A DNA stretch of 64,000 nucleotides from Haematobia irritans (lineage: Eukaryota; Arthropoda; Insecta; Diptera; Muscidae), in the NCBI RefSeq assembly GCF_050003625.1, contig NC_134400.1:226402085-226466084 (forward strand), read 5' to 3'. Made by a program: the position numbers and the translations under genes. Of the stretch, positions 47,372 through 59,076 are shown piece by piece. The notes beneath the pieces were generated by a model that was not told where the DNA came from, ran no database searches, and saw nothing but the letters and a program-made list of their open reading frames with translations. Positions within the stretch are counted from its first letter, which is position 1; each line of letters begins with the position of its first letter.

Positions 47372-49010
47372 CATCAATACCCCATTATAATTGAGATTTT
47401 AAGGCTGACCAATAAACATGTTAGCAAGTACCATACTTTCTTTGATATATGAACTGCAATTCACTCATTACCATCGACAATCGGTAAAGTCTAATTAAAC
47501 AAAGCCAAGAAGACGTCCGAGAAGGTCAGCAACATTTGTGGGCTTTAAGAAGCTGGTTGGCCTATAATACACAATGTGAGGAATAGCTCTTGCAAAAAGT
47601 CATAAAGATAAGATTACCCGGTTGATTGCAAGCGATATCCCTACTCCACCATCTCTTTGTCACATAGGAAGGCTTAACCATTGTATACTGAGATAAGTGA
47701 GATACAATTGCCAAAAAGCAAAAAAACAAAAAAAAAACATATACCACAATAAAAATAAATATTTAACTAAAAATCCAAAAGTGCCAAGTTCAATTAACAC
47801 AAATGTCCACGGGGGGGAAGGTGACTACCCCTCGAGATGGGTACGCTCTGTATTGCTACCACAATAGGGTCTCGTATTGACGTAACTTGGCAAATTATTA
47901 TGGCAATGTTAACAAGTTTTAATCTGCTATAATAAGTAGTGTGTGTTTATTTAAATAATTACTTTATTGTTTAGCTTTCATTACACATATTGTGAAAAAT
48001 ATAACAACGTCTGTAGATATTGTCATGGTGTCTGTCTTTACTGTATGCCATGCGTTACCTTATGCCATTTCATTCATATTCGCAAATATATTGTTTTTTT
48101 TTTACTTTTTTGTTATGGCCTGGTGCGGGGGTATTTGTTTGGCTTTGTCAGTTAATGACCATTGACCATGAGACGACCCAAGTTGTCCATCCATCTCTCC
48201 GTCCAAATAAGCTAAACGGAGACAATTGAAAACCAAGTGAATTGTAACAGAGGAGGCCCATGTTGTATTGGCCACGCACACAACACACGCTCATACTTGT
48301 CGCTCAAGTTTTTTGCGATGGGCTTGTCTTCATTTTGACTGTGTACGTACGTACTTAGATCTAATTACATACATTAGCTACTAGCAACATTGAAGTGGCT
48401 AAAATGTTGGGGAAAAAATCCATTTAAATTCACTCAAAAACATTAATAATCACACAGACACTGAAAAAAAAATAGAAATTTGCCCCATAGATAAAATGGG
48501 AAATAGCGCCAAACTAAGATACTGAGAAATAACAAACAATTGTCTACTCTGTTGATTTCATATGTTGGTGATTTATTGACTCTACAAAATAGTGTCGCAA
48601 TGACATAGGGCGGAGTTTAAAAAAAAAAGATGAAAAGCAACCCAAACCAGTGTAGTGTAAGAAATTGAATATACGTATTGCGCCGTTCAGATTTTATGTT
48701 AACCCGGACGGCCAAACGCAACGAACTGTCGGCGATAACAAAAATATCGATAAATGGGTTATCGATCACATTAATAGGCTCCAGTATCGATTATGTTTTC
48801 GAACATAGCATATAGTGTGGCCAATATCTGGGATATGTCTCGAAATGTTGGACTCCAGACTGAAAATCGTACAAGCAGATGACAAATATAAGTCTTGAGG
48901 ACACTGACGAGCGGACAGCCCCATATGCACATCTCCTAACTGATCATATACTCTAGGCTATGAGAATCGAAGGATCCTGAAGCACATTGAGTAGAGTGGC
49001 GGTAGATTCC
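47372..49010. other. No gene recognised; unassigned sequence
   Basis: Three ATCGAT-containing sites cluster at 48744-48798, including TATCGATA, the DRE core motif of fly promoters. A terminus-like CACTGAAAAAAAAA sits at about 48460. No exon was seen. Confidence 0.4.
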
Positions 49011-49018
49011 TGAACCAA

Positions 49019-49314
49019 TGTTAGGTTGGGTTAGGTGGCAGCCCAATGTATCAGGCTCATTCAGTCCATTGTGATAACACATTGGTGAACTTCTATCTTA
49101 TCATTGACAAGGGACCTCCGAGTCCGAACGGCGATCCACATTGCAGTGAAACCACTTAGAGAAGCTTTGAAACCCTCAGAAATGTCACCAGCATTGCTGA
49201 GGTGAGATAATCCACCGCGGACAAACTTTTTGGTGTTCGGTCGAAGCAGGAATCGAACCCACCACCTTGTGTATACAAGGCGGGCATGCTAACCATTGCA
49301 CCACGTTGGCTCCA
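49019..49314 (-). mobile_element. tRNA-derived SINE, copy S4
   Basis: Target duplication TGAACCAA at 49011-49018 and 49315-49322. The tail TTAGGTTGGGTTAGG (plus strand) and the tRNA-like head (CTAACCATTGCACCACG, GGAATCGAACCC) are present. An internal deletion removes part of the CTGCCCGAT...GACCTCC body. Confidence 0.86.
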
Positions 49315-49408
49315 TGAACCAAACATATAATGTATGTCTCAGCATTCTTCAAATTTCTGACTTTTAAGAAATACCGAAGGTTATTCCTATACTGAAACCT
49401 GGAAAGTA

Positions 49409-49697
49409 CACAGAAAAAAATTTCACGAAAAAATTTCCAATTAAAATTTTAATTGAGTTTTAAAAAATTTTCAATTAAAAATTTAATTGAGTCAACAAAT
49501 TTGTTAATTGAAATAAAAATCAATCACACAAATTAATAGTATCAATTAAATATTTAATTGGATCAATTAATTTTTTAATTGACTGTCAATTAATTTTTTA
49601 ATTGATACTATCATTTCTGTGATTGAAGACATTTCAATTAAAAAATTAATTGGATCAATTAATTTCGTGATTGAATCAGAAAAATTTTTTTTGTGTG
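49409..49697. mobile_element. MITE packed with TAATTG/CAATTA motifs
   Basis: Ends CACAGAAAAAAATTTC and the inverted CACACAAAAAAAATTTTTC, flanked by TA. The interior consists of repeated ATCAATTAATTTTTTAATTG-type palindromes, about seven CAATTA and seven TAATTG in 290 bases. It has no coding capacity. Confidence 0.75.
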
Positions 49698-51549
49698 TAT
49701 GGTAGACAAGTATCGGCAAACTATTCTTCTGTTTCCTGTGATGATGATTATGGAAACAATTTTACAGCCTGTTCCAAAACGTTCCCGCCCAAGATCCCGA
49801 AGCTTTGGATCAGATAAGGAGACGATATAAAACGACTATTAGTCGAGAGTTTGTACACTCATTAATGGCAAGTGAAGTGGTGAAATATACTCCTTTACAT
49901 ATTGCCACCTGAAGCATGAGTCCAGATCGAATGCAGTGGGGAAGGCCAGCCAAACCATTTCCCCTTTAGAAGAAAACCATCTGAATGAACTATCAAAAAA
50001 GATCGAGAATAATATGATCCAATCACTGAGGTCGGCACACAACAGCACAGGTATCTTACTTCAGACAAGACAAATTACTGAAATTTCGCCTTTCTCGTGC
50101 GCTGCAAACCCTATTAGACTCGGCAACATCTTGCCTCTGGAATACGTAGAAGCAGTTCGCTTTATCGAACTGCTTTGTATAGGGTTGGTATGACAGCTTT
50201 GTATAGGGTTAAATATATAGGTGAGCTATATTAAAAGCATAACCTAAATAACAGAGCTGTGTTCAACAGGAAGACTATGGTAAATATAAGATTAATTTCA
50301 CTGACATACATCGCTTATTTTTTTTCTTTCAGTGCACATATACCGTTTTAGATCCGAACAAGAGAAAGCATATGTGAGAAGAATTGTTAGCGAATCTGTG
50401 GGTGTATATGCCCGTTTTATGACTTAAGTTAATTAAAGTGACAAATAAACAACCAGATGTTCTAAGTGACTCATCGTTGACTATTGGAGAAGAGATAGAC
50501 ATTTAAGGGCTCATTGTCCACTTGCTTTTTAGCCCAGTTTATTGTATAGTTGACATTGCTAATAGTTTAACCTCTTAAAACATTTTTAATGTCATTTAAT
50601 TATATGTGGTTGCCTGGTCAATGTCGCTGTTAAAGTTCTCACGCATTTTTTGTTTGTACTGAACTCTGCCATTGAAATATTGCACTGATCCATTTTCAAA
50701 GCTACATGAACCAAAAATAAATCATTGTAAAGAGCCAGAATATTAAATTCCAATTTTTGTAATATGGTCAAGAATAAGGTATTTATTCTTTTATGTATAT
50801 ATCTAAAAATAATTACAATGCCATGCAATTTAAATGAATTAATTTTTATTAATTTAGCACTATATTCCATTGGATCTAAATATTTTGACATTCACTTAAA
50901 GATGGTCGATATTGAAAACCAAAAACTCGGAATTTTCAAACTATATTTAGTTTAAAAAAATATTAATATATACATATCTAATTGATCAAAATGTCAATTT
51001 TCGTCATTATATAGTATTAAGATTGACAATTAAAATAACTTATTTTATATGTAGATAATGGTCAGGAATATAAACAACAATTTTTGTCGGCAATAAACTT
51101 AATTTTGAAATGCGAAGAAAATGAATTTGATTTTGAACGCTTCCTTGATGAATGAATCATATTGAGATTTTTTTGCATCATTCCATTCTAATCAGAAGTG
51201 TTTTTATCTTCAGGCAAACCTTCAACAAAATTACCATATTTCAATTGTATTCGCAAATAAATGCGTTTTTGGTATCAACTCACACCTCGTACGCTAACCT
51301 GGCCTAATTATTGCCACAGGGCAATAATCTATATAAACTTGAAGCGTTTTTCAAATAACGGCAAGGTAAAACGTTTTTAATTGTGAAACAAACAAATAAC
51401 AATTTTTTTTTTGCTATTGGAGAATTAAGATGCGGTGGATCATAAAACATTTTTCAAAATCTTGATATTCTCTAGAACGTAAATAAATGTTTTCACATTG
51501 GCAGTTTATAAATTATTTTATATTAAATTAATCATCATCATTGGTGAGT
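49698..51549. other. No gene recognised; unassigned sequence
   Basis: AT-rich; frames at 49936-50193 and 50592-50891 have no motifs. GTATAGGGTTGGTATGACAG and its near-repeat around 50180-50210 are a small local duplication. Confidence 0.45.
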
Positions 51550-51551
51550 TA

Positions 51552-51722
51552 CGAGGGCAGTTCGGAAACTTCTTAGCCTAGCACACAAATCGCGGTATAA
51601 ACAGAAAAAAGTTGAGTGTTTTGGAAATATCCATCTCTGTTATGAACACATGTTAAATTTTCGATCTGGCTACTCCTTCATATAGAAACAGGTGTTCAAA
51701 AAAGACGCATCCGCAATTTTTT
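51552..51722 (+). mobile_element. Mariner A, isolated 5' end fragment
   Basis: CGAGGGCAGTTCGG after TA at 51550-51551. It continues as the mariner A 5' UTR (CGCGGTATAAACAG, CATCTCTGTTATGAAC, GTGTTCAAAAAAGACGCAT) and breaks off just before the transposase start. No 3' end follows. Confidence 0.88.
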
Positions 51723-53148
51723 AAGAAAGAAAAATGTATATAAGAAAAAAAATCGCTGGATTTTCTGACTTTCCCATTGTAATCGAAAAAAGTGGGAGTT
51801 GGCTAATCGACTTTTGATTTTGACCAAGTCGTTAGAAAATATATATCAACGTTATTTTATAAATTTACATTACTTTCCATTCAAAATATATGATTTAGAC
51901 GTTATTGGAAATGCAAACAACTGATATCAAAAACCATCTTCTCATTTTCCACAAAAAAATCGAATTCAAATAGGTTTTCTGTCATACTCAAAGTCTGAGC
52001 ACAATCGATTTGAATTACTAAATTAAAAAAAAAATATTAATCAAGTTATAAAATTAAAAAAGCCGTTGTTGATATTTGGTAGGGCAAACATTTCTCACCA
52101 TATGACATTGAACTACTACAAAATTTATTCTTGAAATGAAATAATTTTCTCTGACTACACAAATTATGTATATCAACAACCTCAACCGGCATCCACAAAT
52201 GAATTAATTGCTTTCATTTATTTTTGTGGTTAGCTTTTCTAAAAATACACACAAATGAATAAAAATGGTAAACTATCTTAAATAGAATATCTATTTAATT
52301 TAAATTTAATTAGATCGAAAATAAAGATAGAATGTTAGTGGATAACCCATACACGTGCTATTGGAATTCATTAAAAATTCTCTGCGGGGATGATTCACCG
52401 AAGAATTTTTATGGTGGCTTCAGCTTCTCAAAGCGAAAATAAATAAGCATTTCATTTAATGGGTTTGCATTAAACCAATAAAAAAAATCGCGCAAGTGGG
52501 ACGCAGTCGATTATATCATACCCTACCCTCTCTACATCTCTACATTGAAAAAAAAACACATACTTTTGTAGAAGTTAAATCTCAATATAATTTTTAAATT
52601 GTTAAGCATGACAATTAATAGTTTTTATTTTTGTTTTAATTTAGTGATCCAAACATTGAAATTTTTAGTACATACAACAATGTTAAGGCCGGTAAACGCA
52701 AAGAAAGAAACATGATTGTCACGATAGAAGACTTTTTTGTGGCAATTATGTAGCATTTTCACCCAAACCATGTTCGTCAAGTGAACGTAGTGCTAAGAAA
52801 AGTAACGTGGTTCTCACCTAACATATTAAACAAACAAATTAGCGGCACTAAATAATTGATCAGCTGTGGAGTAGAAATTGAAAAGCAACCACAATACACG
52901 CGTCATATTCATTCTTTTGTATTTTCAACAATGCTTTTGTTTAGATCGAAGAATAAAAGCGTCTTCAACAGCTGTTTGAAAGTGTAACCATCTGCACCGT
53001 AGACTAGCTACAGTAAAAAAATGGGTCTCGCGATGGGTAACACTCCGTCAATCGATCGTGCACATTTTTGGTAGGCTGCACTGGATTTAGCAATCGAAGA
53101 AAAATTTCCGATTTTAAAATATGCAACACATTTTTTACCAGTCCAAAT
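51723..53148. other. No gene recognised; MITE-like terminus only
   Basis: A terminus of the CACGCA family (ACGCAAAGAAAGAAACATG, then ATTGTCACG) lies at about 52690. The remainder is AT-rich unassigned sequence. Confidence 0.45.
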
Positions 53149-53282
53149 CACTATTAGATAATTCAGCCCATTGTGGTACCACAGGTGGTGAACTTTTCTC
53201 TTAACAATGAGTTGTTTGTATTCGGTCGAAACTGATATTAAACCAAAGGCGGGTATGCTAACCATTGCATCACGGTGGCTCT
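53149..53282 (-). mobile_element. tRNA-derived SINE, internally deleted copy S5
   Basis: TTAGATAATTCAGCCCATTG, then GTTTGTATTCGGTCGAA and the head AGGCGGGTATGCTAACCATT, ending CACGGTGGCTC. More than half the body is missing and the B box is damaged. Confidence 0.75.
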
Positions 53283-54957
53283 AGGTTTTTATTCGCTTTC
53301 AAATAAAAAACTTTTTGGCGTCAAAATAAAACTTCATTTGTCTAACATTTTATTCCTCAAAAAAAGAAAACTCTTCTTTGAGTGGATAAGACCATGGCAT
53401 GACATAGTAAATTCTTTGAATTTTCTGTTGACTTGCAGAAAACACAATACAAGGACACTCAATTCAACTTCATAAGATAATGAATTAAATTTGACTCCGT
53501 GTGGCCAATGACCAAGCATCCTCGATTGCATTATCGATCCAGCACAGTCCTTGTTTGCAAAACCATTGGCGCTGGCATATTCATTCATAAATTATGGCGA
53601 TAAATTAAGAGCAGCACATCTTCAATTTTATTATGCAAATGTTATTGCAATCAGTGATTTTCATATTTTATTTGTTTCTCCGGCTTGTTTGGTGGATGGG
53701 AGAAATTAAAGTCAATTTATGACTTCATGGATTTACGCCAACACCATATCAGGCACCAACAAGCGACCAAGGAACAAAAACTGAATTAAATGATTACGCG
53801 CGAATCTGTCCCACTTCCCTCACCTCACCACCTTGGCAACGAATGACAAACCACTTTTTTAATTATTAACATAAATAAACGCCCAGCATTTTCATAATGA
53901 CCACCATTACCGAAACAAGGACCACACCTCACCTACGCTCACGGCACCTCCTTCCTTGAAAACAGGACTAAGCCAACCTTGTTGTAGTAGGGGATGTACA
54001 AATGAACTGTCCAAGGTGTTGTCGCCATTGTCGCTACCAAAAGGAGTGAATAAATGTGGTCAGCGGGACAATACCCACCAGCAGCAAAGCTGCTGCATAG
54101 ATCTCCTTGTAATGGCATGAGCTTGAATGAAAATAATAACAAACCACACAAGCACATCGATGTGTTTGGCATGGCCAACGCAAGGGATAGAAATGAGAGC
54201 AAACCAACCGACATTGGCATGAGAGTAAGTGAAAACCGCAAAAGGGCTTAATGAAAATCATAACACGACGGTTGCCTGCTCATCATGGCATGCCTCGTCA
54301 ACGTTTGAGGGCCAAAAAGGATTACAAACAACACGTACACTTATTCACTGGCGCCTGGACATTACTGGCCTGCCCCCGCCCCGAACCATGAACTGCATCG
54401 TCACTCAGATCGATGGCATTAAGGCAGGATACACGTTTTGGGTTTTGCTAGCCAAGAGAAATTTCAATCTCTCTTCTCATAGCACTTTCCGATGCCATTA
54501 ATAAAAATGCAACATCAATGGAAGGAAGCATCATCGCAAGCCATGAAGCGTTTTTTTGGTTTTGGTGTCATTGTTGTTGCTTATAATGAATATTTAAATT
54601 AAATGGATGTCAGTTATGCAACACGCTCCAGCAAGCATATGCTTAAAATGAAATGCGTAAATGCAAAAATCGGAAACCATTACGTACAACAGTAATGGAT
54701 CTTTTCCTAGCGAAAAGATGGATAATGTGACTATGGAACGAGGATTTCATATGGCCGCTAAATTATAACTGGGTCACAGGGAGAAGACAAAATTACAAAA
54801 ACAAAATTCTTAATATGAAGGACAATTGTCGTTGATATAAAAATATTTTAATTAAAAGTAAGTTTTTTTTTGGAAATTGTGGTCATTAGGATTATGATTG
54901 TTATTAGGATATAGAAATTGGCATTGTTTTTCTAAAGTTGGATGTCTTTCAACAATA
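53283..54957. other. Unassigned; GC-richer 53750-54500
   Basis: 53326-53380 repeats the ACTTCATTTGTCTAACATTT block also found at 22737. 53750-54500 is richer in G+C, with overlapping frames on both strands that lack motifs; it may be conserved intronic sequence. Confidence 0.4.
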
Positions 54958-55195
54958 AGGAGCCACTGTGGTGTATTGGTTAGCATGTCCGACTTGCACG
55001 CAAAGTGTCGTGGGTTCGTGCCAGTGTCGACCGAACAGCAAAATATTTTCTGCGGTGGTTTCTCCCATCTCAGAGAGTTGTGGTTAGGATGTCCGCTTAC
55101 ATACAAAGAATTCAATTCCAGTTTCGTTCGAACACCAGTAGTGTTGGTAACATTTCTGAGTGTCTCAAAGTGGTTTCAACGCAATCTTAAATATA
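54958..55195 (+). mobile_element. Diverged tRNA-derived SINE, copy S6, opposite orientation
   Basis: Starts GGAGCCACTGTGGTGTATTGG (A-box region), then CGTGGGTTCGTGCC (damaged B box) and TCGACCGAACAGCAAAAT. A second tRNA-like stretch follows (TGGTTAGGATGTCCGCTTAC with GAATTCAATTCC), suggesting a partial head duplication. The body is truncated before the CCTAA tail. Confidence 0.65.
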
Positions 55196-55202
55196 ATTCG
55201 TA

Positions 55203-55348
55203 CACACCGAGAAGGAATATGATCACCTCAAACATATTTCAAGAGCAAAATGTTATTTTTGTATGGTGACCATGTAACATGTCACCATCGAAAAATAACA
55301 TTTTGCTCTTAAAACATGTTTGAGGTGATCATATGCCTTCTCTGGGTG
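55203..55348. mobile_element. Near-perfect palindromic (fold-back) MITE, 146 bases
   Basis: TA at 55201-55202 and 55349-55350. The two arms (about 70 bases each) pair almost completely, from CACACCGAGAAGG / CCTTCTCTGGGTG inward through GATCACCTCAAACAT and GAGCAAAATGTTATTTTT to a small loop around ATGGTGACCATGTAACATG. Partial arms occur at 11033 and 57179. Confidence 0.88.
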
Positions 55349-55447
55349 TACTCGGCTAAACAAGTTCATGGACGGAATAGTCTGAGTCTAAAAATATTGG
55401 ACTGTCACTACACCTACTCTAACAATGGAGAAAATTAATCCAATTAG

Positions 55448-56918
55448 AACAAGTATACACGGCAGTAAGTTCGGCCAGGCCGAAGCTTATGTAGCCTCCA
55501 CCATGGATTGCGTAGAAACTTCTACTGAAGACTGTCATCCACAATCGAATATCTTGGGTTGCGGTTACACTTGCCGATGGCAAGGTATCTTAAAACTTCC
55601 TAACACCGTCTTCTAAATTGCAATGTAGTCCATACGTGGTATATATTAAACTAAAAAAGGCCGATTAAATACGTATATAATTAAGTTTTTCAAATTTTTT
55701 TTTATAGAAATAAAATTTTGACAAAAGTTTGTATAGAAATAAAATTTTGACAAAATAAAATTTTGACAACACTTTCTATAGAAGTAAAATTTGGACAAAA
55801 TTTTCTATAGAAGTAAAATTTGGACACAATTTTCTATAGAAATAAAATTTTGACAAAATTTTCTATAGAAATAAAATTTTGACAACATTTTCTATAGAAA
55901 TAAAATTTTGGCAAAATTTTCTATAGAATAAAAATTTTGGCAAAATTTTCTATAGAATAAAAATTTTGAAAAAATTTCCTATAGAAATAAAATTTTGGTA
56001 GATTATTTTTGGCTCGAGTGACAACCATGATTATGAACCGATATGGACCAATTTTTGTGTGATTGGGGATCAGCTATATATAAATATAGACCGATATGGA
56101 CCAATTTTGGCATGATTATTAGCGGCCATATACTAACACCACGTTCCAAATTTCAACCGGATCGGAGGAATTTTGCTTCTCCAAGAGGCTCCGGAGATCA
56201 AATCTGGGGAACGGTTTATATGGGGGCTATATATAATTATGGACCGATATGGACTAATTTTTGTATGGTTGTCAGATACCATATAATAACACCACGTACC
56301 AAATTTCAACCGGATCGGATGAACTTTGCTTCTCCAAAAGGCTCCGGAGTACAAATCTGGGGATCGGTTTATATGGGGGCTATGTATAATTATGAACCGA
56401 TGTGGACCAATTTTTGCACAGTTGTTAGAGACCGTATACCTACACCATGTACCAAATTTCAGCCGGATCGGATAAAATTTGCTTCTCTTAGAGGATCCGC
56501 AAGCCAAATCTGGGGATCGGTTTATATGGGGGCTATACATAATTATGGACCAATTTTTGCATGGTTGTGAGAGACCACATATGTACCATGTACCAAATTT
56601 CAACCGGATCGGATGAATTTTGCTCCTCCAAGAGGCTAGGCAAGCCAAATCTGAGCGTCGGTTTATATGGGGGCTATACGTAAAAGTGGTCCGATATGCC
56701 CTACATCAATAACAACTACTTGTGCCAAGTTTCAAGCCGATAGCTTGTTTCGTTCGAAAGTTAGCGTGATTTCAACAGACGGACATGCTTAGATCGACTC
56801 AGAATTTCACCACGACCCACAATATATATACTTTATGGGGTCGTCTTAGAGCAATATTTCGATGTGTTACAAACGGAATGACAAAGTTAATATACCCCCC
56901 ATCCTATGGTGGAGGGTA
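55448..56918 (-). mobile_element. Helentron/DINE-1-like element R2c
   Basis: Left (3') end ACAAGTATACACGGC, hairpin TTCGGCCAGGCCGAA at 55470-55484, CCTCCACCATGGATTGCG. The right end is CCATCCTATGGTGGAGGGTA. It has central 153-base repeats and the 29-base palindromic module at about 55690-56000, in the corresponding place to R2b. Confidence 0.75.
55690..56000. repeat. 29-base AT-rich tandem repeat module in R2c
   Basis: About ten units of TTTTCTATAGAAATAAAA with TTTTGACAAAA. The unit is inverted relative to R2b, as expected from the opposite orientation of the host element. Confidence 0.9.
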
Positions 56919-57652
56919 AGTGCATACTCTTTAAAATAATTGAAGGATTAAATCGAGGAAATCGTAAGAAAGTTGAATTCTCGACTAAACTTCTTTGTAT
57001 AAAAATTGTGTACCTTTTTATATACCCTGATCGTTGTAAAATTGGTCATCTATACACAAAAGAATTGTTCATTAAAAAATGTTTATGCAACATAGATTTT
57101 AAGACACAACATATCCATAATATTAAGAAACCCTTTATTTATATTTAGGATACCAGTTGTTTTAAGGACTACTGAATTTTTCAAGAGCAAAATTTTATTT
57201 TTGAGCGGGGAATATGTAACATGTTTAGTTAGAGCGCACAACAAGCCGAATACCTGATTGAGTTTATGCCAACCGACATGAGACAACGAAACCTGGATCC
57301 TCTTTTCAACCATGGAGGATGTTGCATCCTGAATTTTAGTCTAAAGTAAAAGAAATCGACTTACACTTTTATTTATATTAAATAATACAAAAAAAGAAAC
57401 AAACATTATTTCATTTAATTGAATTGAATATGGAATTTTCCATAAATGAGATTATAAAATCTTGGCATATAGGCAGTTAGTTGCTTAAAGTGTCTCCCGT
57501 GAAGAGAAACCGCATGCTAGCTTCGGGGTCGATACCTATTTTTATTTTATGTTTATTATAATTACAAACAATAATAGAAACAAGTACTAGCAACGAATGC
57601 TATCGGATTAGTGAACCTATTTGAACACAAGTATATTGAGAGGTGATAAAAC
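56919..57652. other. No gene recognised
   Basis: Contains one decayed arm of the palindromic MITE at about 57179-57229 (TTCAAGAGCAAAATTTTATT, ATGTAACATG). The rest is AT-rich and featureless. Confidence 0.45.
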
Positions 57653-59068
57653 CAGACCTGTGGAGTCGGAGTCTGAAGATTTTGCTGGAGTCGGAGCCGG
57701 AGTCGTAGAAATTTTGCTCGACTCCGACGAACCAATTTCTGAAAAACACTTCATTTCTTTCTAACTAAAGAAATATTTCCACAAATTAGATTCCATTAGG
57801 GTTTTCAATCGAACAACGAAAAACGAAGTATTGGATTTCAGGCCATTCAAAGTGTATTTATACGGGTGAAATTGGACGGTGATGTAAAAATTAGGTTTGA
57901 CTAAAATATGGGCTGAATTGGTCAATTGCATTGTCCATTTCTAACATATTAAAATATCGATTTTTGACCCTATATATACTCTTGATAAAGGTATAATATT
58001 AAGGCAATATAACAGTAGAACCTAACCTTCTGAATTTTTGGCAGGCATGTCGAGTTCGAAGATAGGTCATACCGGACAATTTTGTGATATAGCAACACAT
58101 TTAAACCCAACTTTCGATCTTTTTGAAGAAAATTTTCCCAGTCTAAAATGTTCATAAGATTTATCAGAAATTTTTAGTCACAAACAAATGAGGAATTTTT
58201 TCCCGTCGGCCCAGATTTTGAGATAGCCCTACATAATTACTTGAGAAATATACACCCGAAGCTGTAATTTTAAATGAAATCACTGCCGGTCTTTTGGGAG
58301 AAAGTTTGTTTCATCAAAGCCACTCGAAATTCTTTACACTAAATTAATGGCCTGTAATATCCATAACTGATAGACCATTTATAAATCGATGTTTCACCAT
58401 TTTATTTCTATAGAAACAATATTCAGAACTGTCCAGCTATTCCTGTCATATGTTGGTAGTTGTTATTTACAATTCAGTCCGTCCTTAGTTTTTGCAGTTT
58501 ATGTTTGTTTTATATATCCGACACATTACACTTTTTAACATCTAAACATTCTATTTGATTAGTCCGACATTTTGATTTTATTATTATTTTTATTTTTTAT
58601 GTAAATTTATTTTTTGGAAAATGCCTATATAGACCAATACCAGGATTTTACTTCTAAAACTTCTGGAAGCCGAAGTATTTTTGAAATTTTGTGTTTTTAT
58701 AAATACATATTCTGGAGGTTGTTGTTATCTACCCATATTTTGATGTGGTCTCTGTATAGTCTTGTGTCGTATTTTAATTTATTGGCCTGAAATTAAAATG
58801 TAGAGTTCTCTACATCCCAAAAATGCTGAGGATTGTGGTCGAGTCATATCAATCATCATTTAAAATTGGAGTTCTTTTGGACATATAAACACATATGGCA
58901 AAATGGAATATGGCAAAATGGAATACTTATATCGGTCTATTTTTGGAACCTTAAAAATACTGTTAAAATGATATTTTGGTACACCACCTGGAGTCGACTC
59001 CGGAGTCGAGGCTTATAAGAAATGCTGGAGTCGGAGTCGAGCAAAATTGACTCGATTTCACAGCCCTG
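57653..59068. mobile_element. hAT-like element with GGAGTCGGAGTC ends
   Basis: Left CAGACCTGTGGAGTCGGAG and the inverted right end CAGGGCTGTGAAATCGAG; both subterminal regions have GACTCCGACTCC-type repeats. Flanks GATAAAAC (57645-57652) and AATAAAAC (59069-59076) differ by one base, an 8-base duplication. Inside lies a strongly decayed Helentron R1-like stretch (57957-58960: TATATATACTCTTGAT, GCATGTCGAGTTCGAAGATA, CTATATAGACC). Confidence 0.65.
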
Positions 59069-59076
59069 AATAAAAC

